A stretch of DNA of 42,462 bases. It comes from Streptomyces turgidiscabies Car8. Its GTDB lineage: Bacteria > Actinomycetota > Actinomycetes > Streptomycetales > Streptomycetaceae. Location of the stretch: contig NZ_AEJB01000601.1 in assembly GCF_000331005.1 (NCBI RefSeq), positions 1 to 42,462 on the forward strand, read 5' to 3'. The notes under the pieces were generated by a model, which was not told the origin of the DNA, searched no databases, and saw only the letters and a list, made by a program, of their open reading frames with translations. Made by a program: the position numbers and the translations under genes. Positions 1 to 7,569 of this stretch are shown here, piece after piece (position 1 is the stretch's first letter; the number at the start of each line of letters is the position of its first letter).

Positions 1-137
1 TCCCGGCGCCGCACCCGGCCCACCCACTCCCCCAGCACCCGTGCGTCGAAGCACAGGTTGCTGACGATGTACGTGGCGTGCTCGCGTTTGTCCCACATGG
101 CCTGGACGGTGACGTCGTCGTGGATGAGCGGATCCGC
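1..137 (-). pseudogene. Truncated MetF-like (methylenetetrahydrofolate reductase family) fragment, running off the left edge
   Basis: Read on the minus strand from 137 down to 1, an open frame of about 45 codons contains DPLIHDD, AMWDKREHATYIVSNLCFD and a Trp-Val/Arg-rich stretch. This matches the part of MetF-family proteins that follows the GYPEGHP motif; the intact MetF at 9255-10151 has GYPEGHPAI and TQICFD in the equivalent places. An in-frame TGA lies just upstream (138-140) and the neighbouring SDR starts soon after, so the N-terminal half is missing. The C-terminal half, if present, lies outside the window. I infer a decayed or recombined second metF copy. The family call is by motif resemblance only. 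Confidence 0.5.
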
Positions 138-175
138 TCACGCGAATGCAGGATGTGAGAGATTTACCCAACCGC

Positions 176-934
176 TCAGATGGTCATTCCTCCATCGACG
201 GCGAGGGTTGCACCTGTGGTGAATGCGGAGTCGTCGCTCGCCAAATAAAGAACGGTGCGTGCTATTTCCTCAGGAGTGGCATGGCGACCCAGCGGAATCA
301 TGGCATTGAACATCTCGAAAGCCATTTCCGGACTCAGCCCGGTGGCCGTCTTTTCCACCTCGCGCTGGAACGGTGTGTCGGTCGGTCCCGGATGAATGGT
401 GTTGACTCTGATCCCCCGTGCCGCGGCCTCCCGGGCCGCCACCCTCATGAGGCCGACCTGGGCGTGCTTGGCAGTGGCGTATCCGCTGATCGCGGGTTCG
501 GCGGTCAGGCCCACCACACTGGAGTTGATGATGACGGACCCCCCGGGGCCGAGGTGGGGAAGCGTGTACTTGAGCAGCAGGAATGTTCCTACGACGTGGA
601 CGTCCAGCACGCGGCGGAAGACGTCCTCGGGGTAGTCCTCGATGCACGCCGTGTCGCCCGCGATGCCCGCGTTGCTGAAGACCACGTCCAGTCGCCCGAA
701 GCGCTCCAGGGCGTCACCGACCGCCGCGCGCACCTGTTCGGAGGAGGTCACATCCGCCACCGAGAGAGCACACTGCGCCGGCCCCAGTTCCGTGCCCGCC
801 GCGTCCAATGCCTCCCGATTCACGCCCACGAGGTGCACGTACGCGCCCCGCGCCACCAGCAGGCGAGCGGTCGCGAGCCCGATGCCGCTCTCTCCGCCGG
901 TGATCAGGGCGACTCGTCCGTCGATACGGCCCAT
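176..934 (-). CDS. SDR-family NAD(P)-dependent oxidoreductase
   Basis: This is a 252-aa classical short-chain dehydrogenase. It has the N-terminal cofactor loop GGESGIG (about residues 13-19), the NAG motif (SNAGIAG), a catalytic Ser in INSSVVG, the Tyr-x-x-x-Lys pair in YATAKH, and the C-terminal DGGMT typical of the FabG-like group. An AGGA sequence sits about 10 nt before the ATG. It lies 50 nt downstream of the benzoylformate decarboxylase gene on the same strand and is probably the last gene of the ALDH-BFD-SDR unit. In that setting it could oxidise a benzylic alcohol or 2-hydroxy acid (a mandelate-like compound) to the ketone, but SDR substrates cannot be read from sequence. Confidence 0.88.
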   Translation of the reverse strand: MGRIDGRVALITGGESGIGLATARLLVARGAYVHLVGVNREALDAAGTELGPAQCALSVADVTSSEQVRAAVGDALERFGRLDVVFSNAGIAGDTACIEDYPEDVFRRVLDVHVVGTFLLLKYTLPHLGPGGSVIINSSVVGLTAEPAISGYATAKHAQVGLMRVAAREAAARGIRVNTIHPGPTDTPFQREVEKTATGLSPEMAFEMFNAMIPLGRHATPEEIARTVLYLASDDSAFTTGATLAVDGGMTI

Positions 935-984
935 ATGGCTGTCCTAGTCTTCGCGGGCTGATGTGTGGGCGATCCTGCGTCGGC

Positions 985-2583
985 TCATCCCAGAGGTCGG
1001 GTCTCGGCACACACCGGAATCTCCAGCAGCCTGGGACCCGAGGCCGCCGTCGTGGCGGCCAGGGCGGCGGCTACCTCTTCCGCCTCGGTGAGACGCTGCG
1101 CGGGTATGCCGTATCCGAGCGCGATACTCACCGCGTCAAGGCCGGGCAGGTCCAGGCCCGGGGCACCGGTGATGCCGAGCTGTCCGACGAACCCGCGCAG
1201 CGCTCCGTACCCGCCGTTGCGGAGCACCAGAAACGTGACCGGCAGGTTCCACTGCGCCGCGGTCCACAGTCCGGCCACTCCGTACTGGACGGCGCCGTCG
1301 CCCAGCACGGCGACCACGGGGCGTTCCGGGTCCGCCAGCGCCACCCCCACGGCGGCCGGCAACCCGAAGCCGAGCGCTCCGGCGGCCGGGAAGAACAGAC
1401 TGCGAGGCCGGTCGAGGTTGAGATGCGCCCAGAACTGGGCGGTGTTCGAGGTCGACTCGTTGACCAGCCGGACGTCCGCCGGCATGCGGAGTGCCATCTG
1501 GGCGAAGAGCCAGTCCGCAGTGAACGGGGCTTCCTCGGACTGCGGGACGGAGAGAAGTTCCCGGGACGGGGGCCAGGTCCGGGCGGGCGGGGGAAGCCGC
1601 TCCAGCAACTGGCGGACGACCTCGGCGACGTCGCAGACCACGGCGTCCCCGAACGCCGCGCGGGCGGCGGACCCCGGATCACCGCTCAGCGCGATCAGTT
1701 CGGTGCCCTCAGGCAGCCATGGGCCGGGACGGTAGGCGTGGTAGCGGAAGACGGGCGCGCCGACGACCAGAACGAGGTCGTGTCCCTGGAGGTGTTCGCT
1801 CACCCCGGCGATACCCGGGGGCAGCACGCCCTGCCACAGGGGATGGCGGGTGGGGAACGGGCAACGCGGTGGTGTGGGTGCGGTCCACACCGGCGCGCGC
1901 AGTTGTTCAGCCAGCTCCACGACCAGCGTGGCCACGCGTTCGTCGTCCGCCTCCGGCCCGATCACGAGCGCCGGACTGGCGGCCTGCCGCAACCGGTCCG
2001 TGAGCTCGGCGATGAGCTCGGGACCGGCCGCTCCGGCCCACCGAACCCGGCGCCCAGGCAGGTGGGCCACCTCATGGGCGGCAACCTCCTCGGCCCAGTC
2101 GTCCATGGGCAGGGAGACGAACACCGGGCCGGCGGGCGGGAGGACGGAGAGGTGAAACGCCTCCGACAGCGCCCGGGGGACGTCCTGGGCACGGGCCGGT
2201 TCGAACGCCCACTTGACCTGGGGTTCGGGGACGCGGGTCATGGCCGGCTCGGCGAGCACGGATCCCAGTCCGACCATGGCCCGCGTCTGCTGACCGGCCG
2301 TCAGCACGAGTGGGGTGTGGGACGCGCGGGCGTTCGCCAGGACGCCCATCGCGTTGCCCAGGCCCGCGGCGGAGTGCAGGTTCACCAGTGCCGGACGGCC
2401 GGTGGCCTGAGCGTAGCCGTCTGCCATGGCGACGACCGCGCCCTCGTGCAGTCCGAGGACGTATCGGAAGTCCGGCGGAAAGCCGTCGAGGAAGGGAAGC
2501 TCGTTCGAGCCGGGGTTACCGAAGACGGTGGTGAGTCCCCAGGCTCGCAGGAGGTCGTACGTCGTCTCACGAACAGTCGGCAC
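985..2583 (-). CDS. mdlC: Benzoylformate decarboxylase-like thiamine-diphosphate enzyme
   Basis: Benzoylformate decarboxylase (BFD) converts an aryl-glyoxylate to the aromatic aldehyde and CO2. I chose the GTG at 2583 (GAGG 5 nt upstream) because it makes a 532-aa protein that keeps Pseudomonas BFD numbering: Ser26 in FGNPGSNELPF, Glu47 in LHEGAVV, His70 in NLHSAAG and His282 in FRYHAY all match the known active-site residues. An ATG at 2610 would add nine residues. The TPP site is GDGAVQYG (from about 429) followed by RNGGYG. The usual Trp before the active-site Phe in ALRWF is Gly here (ALRGF, residue 464), which may enlarge the ring pocket. It starts 36 nt after the ALDH stop, so the two probably form one transcript: arylglyoxylate to aldehyde to acid. 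Confidence 0.88.
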   Translation of the reverse strand: MPTVRETTYDLLRAWGLTTVFGNPGSNELPFLDGFPPDFRYVLGLHEGAVVAMADGYAQATGRPALVNLHSAAGLGNAMGVLANARASHTPLVLTAGQQTRAMVGLGSVLAEPAMTRVPEPQVKWAFEPARAQDVPRALSEAFHLSVLPPAGPVFVSLPMDDWAEEVAAHEVAHLPGRRVRWAGAAGPELIAELTDRLRQAASPALVIGPEADDERVATLVVELAEQLRAPVWTAPTPPRCPFPTRHPLWQGVLPPGIAGVSEHLQGHDLVLVVGAPVFRYHAYRPGPWLPEGTELIALSGDPGSAARAAFGDAVVCDVAEVVRQLLERLPPPARTWPPSRELLSVPQSEEAPFTADWLFAQMALRMPADVRLVNESTSNTAQFWAHLNLDRPRSLFFPAAGALGFGLPAAVGVALADPERPVVAVLGDGAVQYGVAGLWTAAQWNLPVTFLVLRNGGYGALRGFVGQLGITGAPGLDLPGLDAVSIALGYGIPAQRLTEAEEVAAALAATTAASGPRLLEIPVCAETRPLG

Positions 2584-2619
2584 GGCAACCTCGGGTGGGC
2601 GGCGACGCATGCAGCGGGC

Positions 2620-4107
2620 TCAACGGACCGGTCTCGTGACGGTGTGCGCCTCGGTGAACGAGAGGAGGCCTTCCGGACCCATCTCGCGTCCGATGCCGCT
2701 CTGCCGGAAGCCGCCGAACGGGGCCCTGTCGTCGCATGCGACGGCGTTGGCGTGGTTGATCCACGTCGTGCCGGTGCGCAGCCGCTCCGCGAGGGCGTCG
2801 GCGCGCCTGGCGTCGGCGCTCCAGACGGAGGAGCACAGGCCCGACCAGTCGTTGTTGACCTGTTCGACGACGGTGTCGACATCGTCGAAAGGCAGGATGG
2901 GCAGAGCGGGGCCGAACTGTTCCGCGGTGACGATCCGCAGGCCGGGGTCGGGATCGAGGACGAGCGAAGGACGCATGAAGTAGCCGCCGGAGTAGGCTGC
3001 GGCGCGATCCAGGGAGCCCAGTTCACGGATCTCGGCTCCCGCGTCGGCAGCCTCCGCCAGCATGGCGGTCACCGTCTGGCACTGGGCGTCGCTGTTGAGC
3101 GGCCCCATCGTCGAGGTGGGGTCGGAGCCGGGGCCCACGTGGTGGGCGTCGAGTACGAAGGAGAGCCCGGCGACGAGTTCTTCGTAGCGGGACCGGTGCA
3201 CGTACAGCCGCTTTATCGCCATGCACACCTGCCCGCTCGTCAGGAAGGTTCCGTGAGCCAGACGCTGCAGGTGTTCCGTGTCCAGCTCGGCGTCGTCCAG
3301 CACGATCGCGGGGTCGTTGCCGCCGAGCTCCAGAGTGACGGCGGCGAGGTTCTGAGCGGCGGCAGTCATGATGTGCTTGCCTGCCGCGGTGCTTCCGGTG
3401 AACACGATCTTGCGGACTCGTGGGTCGCTGATCACCGGGGCGACCGCCTCGTTGGTGCCGGTCACCACGTTCAGCACGCCGGCCGGCAGCCCGGCGGCGA
3501 AGATCTCCAGCATCCGCACCATGGCCAGGGGCACGGTGGGCGGGGGCTTGACCACCGTGGTGTTCCCGGCCAGCAGCGCGTACGGCAGGCTCGCGCCGAG
3601 GATCGCGATCGGCCAGTTGAACGGCACGATCACGGTGATCACCCCCATGGGCAGCCGGTGGATCCGCGAGGCCAACGGCGGGCCGGCAAGGTCCTTGACC
3701 CGGTCAAGAGTGTCGACGAGATCCAGCGCCGCCCGGGTGCGGGCCACGAAGGCTCCCAACTCCACCTGGCTTTCGAAGGAGATCTTGCCGTTCTCACTGG
3801 TCATCAGCGCCGCGGTCTGCGCGGCGGCGTCGGCATCGAAAGCGGAAAGCGCCTCGCTGATGATCTCCGCCCGACGCCGGGGCGGGATGGCGGCCCAGGC
3901 CGGGAACGCTGCATCGGCGGCGGCGACCGCCGCACGGGCCTGTGCCTGGCTTGCGGCTGCGGCGTATCCGACGATCCGGTGCGGGGATGCGGGATCGTGG
4001 ACGGGAAAGCAGTCCTCTGTCTCCACTGTCCTGCCGTTGATGAGCAGTCCGGTCCTCACCGGGGCGGCCTGCGTTTGCTCTGCTGTCGTACCAGTCTCTT
4101 TCGGCAT
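2620..4107 (-). CDS. NAD(P)-dependent aldehyde dehydrogenase (aromatic aldehyde, probable)
   Basis: This is a 495-aa ALDH-superfamily enzyme. Visible landmarks are the cofactor/active-site segment FNWP, Lys in VKPPP, FTGSTAAG (NAD-binding loop), the general base Glu in TLELGGNDP, the nucleophile Cys in SGQVC and the C-terminal FGGFRQSG. The ATG at 4107 follows GGAGAG at good spacing; an ATG 33 nt further upstream lacks a ribosome site. Its partner is the downstream benzoylformate decarboxylase, which would supply benzaldehyde-, vanillin- or syringaldehyde-type substrates. The acid product would then be a substrate for the O-demethylase at 4321-5724. The substrate is inferred from context; family membership is certain. 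Confidence 0.88.
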   Translation of the reverse strand: MPKETGTTAEQTQAAPVRTGLLINGRTVETEDCFPVHDPASPHRIVGYAAAASQAQARAAVAAADAAFPAWAAIPPRRRAEIISEALSAFDADAAAQTAALMTSENGKISFESQVELGAFVARTRAALDLVDTLDRVKDLAGPPLASRIHRLPMGVITVIVPFNWPIAILGASLPYALLAGNTTVVKPPPTVPLAMVRMLEIFAAGLPAGVLNVVTGTNEAVAPVISDPRVRKIVFTGSTAAGKHIMTAAAQNLAAVTLELGGNDPAIVLDDAELDTEHLQRLAHGTFLTSGQVCMAIKRLYVHRSRYEELVAGLSFVLDAHHVGPGSDPTSTMGPLNSDAQCQTVTAMLAEAADAGAEIRELGSLDRAAAYSGGYFMRPSLVLDPDPGLRIVTAEQFGPALPILPFDDVDTVVEQVNNDWSGLCSSVWSADARRADALAERLRTGTTWINHANAVACDDRAPFGGFRQSGIGREMGPEGLLSFTEAHTVTRPVR

Positions 4108-4244
4108 ACGACTCTCCAAATGGTCAAGCAAGCCAAGCATGGCTGGACCGTCAATCCGTCGGCGTTCCGCCTCAGGCGGTCGCAGATCCCAGCGCGAGCG
4201 CGCTGACGGCCCGGTGGTCAGGAATCCGGGCCGAAACCAGGACC

Positions 4245-4278
4245 CGGCCGACCCGAGGCACCCGCTGCGGGTCGGCCG
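4245..4278 (-). terminator. Perfect 11-bp hairpin between ligM and the ALDH operon
   Basis: Left arm CGGCCGACCCG (4245-4255) and right arm CGGGTCGGCCG (4268-4278) are exact reverse complements around a 12-nt loop. It lies about 40 nt past the ligM stop and upstream of the ALDH gene, as expected for an actinobacterial I-shaped terminator without a T-tract. It suggests that ligM and the ALDH-BFD-SDR group are separate transcription units, or attenuated from one another. Confidence 0.6.
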
Positions 4279-4320
4279 TGCGAGGCCGCCGGGATCGGGT
4301 GCTGGGGCGAGTTGCGGTCG

Positions 4321-5724
4321 TCAGCTCGCTCCGCCGGTGCGCCATCCGGGCTGGTAGCTCTCGCGTGCCATGTCCGAGTAGGGAGCGGGACTGACGATCG
4401 CGCGCACGGCGAACTGCTCGTGCGGCTGGACGGCGGACTTGCGGCTGCCACCATCCGGCTCACCCCAGACGACGCGGACCTCGGCTCCCAGCGGAACCTC
4501 CGGCGCGAGGGTGGCCAGAGACAGCGCCTTTCGCTCGTTGGCGCTGTAGCCGGTGAACATCGACAGCCCGATCACGTTGTCGTCGGCATCGACCACGGAG
4601 TCGTAGTTGGACGATCCGTAGTTGGCGTTGGGCAGGTCGAAGAACTGGTAGCCGGGGCCCACAGGGTCGACCGGGGAGGCGAGCAGCTTGGCCACGTCCT
4701 CTGCGTTCCAGGCCAGGGTCACCTTGCGCCGCTGGGCCGCCGGGTCGATCGCCTCCAGCGCGTCGCGTCCGATGAAGTCGTGGTCGAACTTGACGAACGA
4801 GCCGTAGCCCAGCTCCCACGGGTTGAGGTAGTAGTCGTCGATGCTGCCGGAGACGAAGCTGCCGGCCAGGGCGTTGGTCGCCTCGTAGCTGTCAGCGCCG
4901 AGCCACTCGCGGAACGGGCGCAGGCCCTCACTGCTGTAGATGGCGGGCAGAGGCGACGGGATCCAGCCGGACTCGAGAGTGTTACAGGAGTAGGCGCGGG
5001 CTCCAGCCGCCTCCAGCCCGAACTCGACACCCGCTTCCAGGATCGCGTCCCGCACCTTGTCGTAGGTCCCGTACGGTCCCCAGAGCTCCAGGCCCGGCGC
5101 GCCGGCCATGCCGTGGCGCAGCGTGCGGACACGTTCACCGGCGATATTCATGTGGTCCATGCGGAAGAAGCGCAGCTGCTCGACCGGGCCTCCGTTGACC
5201 TTCTCGATGACCTCCCAGGCCCGGGGACCCTGGATCTGGAAACGCCACAGGTCGCGGGTGACCTTGTTGCCGTACGGCCGCGACGGGGACCGCGGGTCCA
5301 TGCGGAGTTCGACGTCATACCCCTGCTCGGCCTGGAAGGAGAGCCAGTTGGCGACCGGGGCACGTCCGACGTACGTGAACTCGTGTTCCGCCTCGCGGAA
5401 GAGGATGCCGTCGCCGATGACTCCGCCCTCGGGCGAGACCGGGACGAACTGCTTGGCCGAGTTGACCCGGAAGTTCGCGACACTGTTGATTCCGGTGTCG
5501 GAGATCAGCCGCAGGGCATCCGGTCCCGAGATGAACAGGTTGGCCATGTGGTGGGACTGGTCGAACAGCACCGCTGTCTTGGTCCACGCGGTCACCTCCC
5601 GGCGGAAGTTGCTGAACTCCGACGGCACCACGGGATAGATGTAGGTCCCCAGCTGGGAGTTGCGCAGCAGCTCCACCGTGTTGGCCGCCTGGTCCAGGAC
5701 TTGCTGCAGGTTCTTCGCGCTCAT
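4321..5724 (-). CDS. ligM: Tetrahydrofolate-dependent aromatic O-demethylase (vanillate/3-O-methylgallate type, LigM-like)
   Basis: LigM moves the methyl group of a methoxy-aromatic acid to THF, giving 5-methyl-THF and the free phenol (vanillate to protocatechuate, 3-O-methylgallate to gallate). The 467-aa product has the length of Sphingobium LigM (about 470) and its landmarks: LRNSQLGTYIYP with the Tyr28-x-Tyr30 pair, VLFDQSHHM, IGDGILF, YVGRAPVANW, WRFQIQGP, RTLRHGMAGAPGLE, NTLESGWIPSPLPA, the Tyr in ARAY and FDHDFIGRDALEAI. It belongs to the GcvT/aminomethyltransferase fold. This high resemblance to a sphingomonad enzyme is notable in an actinomycete, where Rieske-type VanAB is the usual vanillate demethylase. 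Folate-recycling genes lie divergently at 9255-11916. A GAAGGA precedes the ATG by about 12 nt. Confidence 0.93.
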   Translation of the reverse strand: MSAKNLQQVLDQAANTVELLRNSQLGTYIYPVVPSEFSNFRREVTAWTKTAVLFDQSHHMANLFISGPDALRLISDTGINSVANFRVNSAKQFVPVSPEGGVIGDGILFREAEHEFTYVGRAPVANWLSFQAEQGYDVELRMDPRSPSRPYGNKVTRDLWRFQIQGPRAWEVIEKVNGGPVEQLRFFRMDHMNIAGERVRTLRHGMAGAPGLELWGPYGTYDKVRDAILEAGVEFGLEAAGARAYSCNTLESGWIPSPLPAIYSSEGLRPFREWLGADSYEATNALAGSFVSGSIDDYYLNPWELGYGSFVKFDHDFIGRDALEAIDPAAQRRKVTLAWNAEDVAKLLASPVDPVGPGYQFFDLPNANYGSSNYDSVVDADDNVIGLSMFTGYSANERKALSLATLAPEVPLGAEVRVVWGEPDGGSRKSAVQPHEQFAVRAIVSPAPYSDMARESYQPGWRTGGAS

Positions 5725-5757
5725 GTGTGGGCCCGTCCTTCTTCGACGCCTTCGGCG

Positions 5758-5774
5758 ATTACTTCGGCCGTAAT
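5758..5774. promoter_or_regulatory. Inverted repeat 34-50 nt upstream of ligM
   Basis: ATTAC (5758-5762) and GTAAT (5770-5774) form a 5-7-5 inverted repeat just upstream of the ligM start, where an operator would act. The short arms make chance occurrence possible. No regulator gene lies beside ligM. Confidence 0.3.
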
Positions 5775-5847
5775 TCTCGTTTCCTTCCGTGCGGCGCGAA
5801 TCAGGGGAATGGCGGGTGCCGACCGGCCCTCTTCGGCAGTCGCCTCC

Positions 5848-5861
5848 ACGTCATATGACGT
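5848..5861. promoter_or_regulatory. Perfect 14-bp palindrome upstream of ligM
   Basis: ACGTCATATGACGT (5848-5861) is an exact palindrome about 125 nt upstream of the ligM start, in the 250-nt gap between ligM and the YceI gene. Its AT-rich centre stands out from the GC-rich surroundings. A dimeric repressor or activator of ligM is the natural inference; the regulator is not identified. Confidence 0.4.
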
Positions 5862-5928
5862 AGCCGGAAACATGGGGGCCACTCATGGTGACGCCGTCGC
5901 CCCGCCGGGCTCGTTCACACTGAGTCGC

Positions 5929-5969
5929 GCGTGTCCACCGGAGCCGGGCCGAAGGTCCGGTGGACACGC
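5929..5969 (-). terminator. Perfect 14-bp hairpin after the YceI-family gene
   Basis: GCGTGTCCACCGGA (5929-5942) pairs exactly with TCCGGTGGACACGC (5956-5969) across a 13-nt loop. It lies 7 nt beyond the YceI stop on the minus strand. It is the strongest hairpin I found in the window and probably ends YceI transcription before the ligM promoter. Confidence 0.75.
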
Positions 5970-5975
5970 CTTTCG

Positions 5976-6680
5976 TCACGCGGGGTGGAATGTGAGCAGA
6001 AACTCGATGGCGCCCTTTTCCTCGACCGTGATGCCGCCGAAGTTGGGCCTTTCGACACCGTAGTCGGCGAAGGTGACGGGCAGGGATCCCTGGACGCGGA
6101 AGGAGTTCGCGGAACGCTGGGCGGTGACCTCGAACGAGACGTCCTTGGTCACTCCGTGGATGGTGAAGGTTCCGGATGCCTTGGCCGATACCTTCTTGCC
6201 GGACTCGGGCACGGAGCCGAAGTCGATGGGCCGGGTCAACTTGAACGTCGCCTCAGGGAACTTTGCGGTGTTCATGATCCGCCCCCGGAACTGGCCGTCT
6301 CGCTCCCCCGAGTCACTCTTCACGGAGGTGAGGTCGACAGTGAAGGCACCCTCGGTCGCCTCGGCCCCCTTGATCGTCAGCCCTCCGGTGACTTTGTCGG
6401 TCCGTCCGACGGCCGTTGTGTTCTGGCCGAACAGCACCTCGTCGACGCGGTAACCGGCCTGCGAGCCGGCGCCGACCTTCCAGGCGCCTTCCACACCCTC
6501 ACGCGTGGGCTGCGTCCCCTCTTGCTCAGCGGGCTCCTGTCCGTTGTCTATGGACAGCGCGGACGGGGCCTCGTCCTTGACGTAGTTGATGTAGACGTAC
6601 GGTCCGCCCACCACCAGGAGGGCGGCCACCGCCACTCCCGCGATCAGCCAGCGCTTCCAGTGTGCACGAAGGCGATTCAT
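5976..6680 (-). CDS. YceI-family lipocalin-like protein, membrane-anchored
   Basis: This 234-aa protein has a single N-terminal hydrophobic segment (about residues 12-31, preceded by basic residues), so it is likely a signal anchor with the remainder outside the membrane. The C-terminal ~170 residues form a YceI-like beta-barrel domain: YRVDEVLFG, the SVKSDSGERD stretch, FRGRIMNTAKFPEATF and GTFTIHGVTKDVSF. YceI proteins bind long amphiphilic or isoprenoid-like ligands; the role here is unknown. The ATG follows AGGA at a good distance. It is bounded by a strong terminator on its 3' side, so it is probably monocistronic and not functionally tied to ligM. Confidence 0.88.
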   Translation of the reverse strand: MNRLRAHWKRWLIAGVAVAALLVVGGPYVYINYVKDEAPSALSIDNGQEPAEQEGTQPTREGVEGAWKVGAGSQAGYRVDEVLFGQNTTAVGRTDKVTGGLTIKGAEATEGAFTVDLTSVKSDSGERDGQFRGRIMNTAKFPEATFKLTRPIDFGSVPESGKKVSAKASGTFTIHGVTKDVSFEVTAQRSANSFRVQGSLPVTFADYGVERPNFGGITVEEKGAIEFLLTFHPA

Positions 6681-6934
6681 GGGTTCCTAGACCTCAAATC
6701 AGTAGTCAGACGGGCCGGCACCGATGGATGCCCAGCCGTAGCGAACTTGGAGCAGTTGGGCTTCGTGCCCTCCCGGCGGATGGCGCTCGTCGCCGGCTTC
6801 GCCGAACCGGCCGCAGCCGCCTCGGTCGCCAACGGCCTGCTCACCCCGGCGGCGGGTTCCGCTGGTCGGCACCCATGACGGTTGCCGCAGGGGCGGGCGC
6901 CGCCGAACCAGCCGAGCAGTGGCCAGCCCCAGAT

Positions 6935-7042
6935 TCACGGACGCTCACTCGTGCGGGCCGCGGGCGGGGGCACGAAGTCGTACTCGGCGCGCAGATGGGG
7001 CTCGTGTTGCACGGACGGCCGTCCGCACAGCGGACAGAATGC
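6935..7042 (-). pseudogene. C-terminal remnant of an unidentified gene (CPLCGRP ... AEYDFVPPP)
   Basis: On the minus strand a 35-codon stretch reads AFCPLCGRPS, then HEPHLRAEYDFVPPPA and ends at a TGA (6935-6937). An in-frame TAG lies immediately upstream. The strong GC3 bias and protein-like composition, with a Cys-x-x-Cys pair, suggest the tail of a real gene that has lost its front. I do not recognise the parent family. It lies within the roughly 1-kb region between the YceI gene and pabB, which otherwise holds no convincing gene and may be a recombination scar. Confidence 0.35.
7012..7035. promoter_or_regulatory. Overlapping palindromes, IclR-operator-like
   Basis: CGGACGGCCGTCCG (7012-7025) is an exact palindrome that overlaps GTCCGCACAGCGGAC (7021-7035), a 5-5-5 inverted repeat. 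The latter resembles operators of IclR-family regulators that often control aromatic catabolism. It also coincides with the CPLCG-coding remnant on the minus strand, so the symmetry may simply be leftover coding sequence. No IclR gene is in the window. Confidence 0.25.
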
Positions 7043-7569
7043 CTATAGTTGAGATCTAAAGCAAGTCCGGGTCGTGACTTCCACCGAGCGAGCACGACCT
7101 GAGTTGTCTGGTCTCGTTCTTTTGAGACTCGGTGCGGATCGGATCTCGGGGTCGCCGCCTGACCAAAGCCGTAGGCAGGAGCGTGGACGGCGACCCTGCG
7201 GCGATGCGGCTCCCTGCCGGGTTGCACATGACCGCGAGGCACCCCGCGAGTGCGGGGCCATCAACCGCCAGGCATCTGGTCACCGTCGATGTGAACAAGT
7301 CGAGGGGGCTACGCCGTCGCGGCCGACACACCGTCGGAGCGGTACATCCCTCGCCCGTACACGCCCCGATCAGAAGGCCCGGCACAGCCGACGCCGCGCA
7401 CCGGGGCTTCCTTCCCTACGTCATCCGTCCCGGCCCGACTGGTCGAGAGGTCCATTCATGAACCGTCATCCAGCCGTGTCGGCAACCGATGACCTGCGCA
7501 TACAGTCCTACCGACTCAGGACTCCGAAACAGCCTTCCGCGGAGACGGTCCTGGCCGGGAAGGAAAGTC
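7043..7569. other. Long leader/intergenic region before pabB, no convincing gene
   Basis: No reading frame here has convincing codon bias or a recognisable family. A short frame starting with ATG at 7458 (GAGAGG upstream, stop at 7610) begins FMNRHPA, which oddly resembles the FMNEHPA start region of folP at 14201; this could be chance or a small duplicated segment. The stretch CTATAGTTGAGATCTAAAG near 7043-7061 is locally AT-rich and could contain a promoter. I could not recognise a folate, ZTP or cobalamin riboswitch by eye. Confidence 0.4.

Noticed and set aside
961..4206. Very long plus-strand open frame (about 1,080 codons) opposite BFD and ALDH
   Set aside because: Composition is Gly/Arg/Gln/His-rich without any domain. 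It is antisense to two enzymes with complete active sites and is a by-product of high GC.
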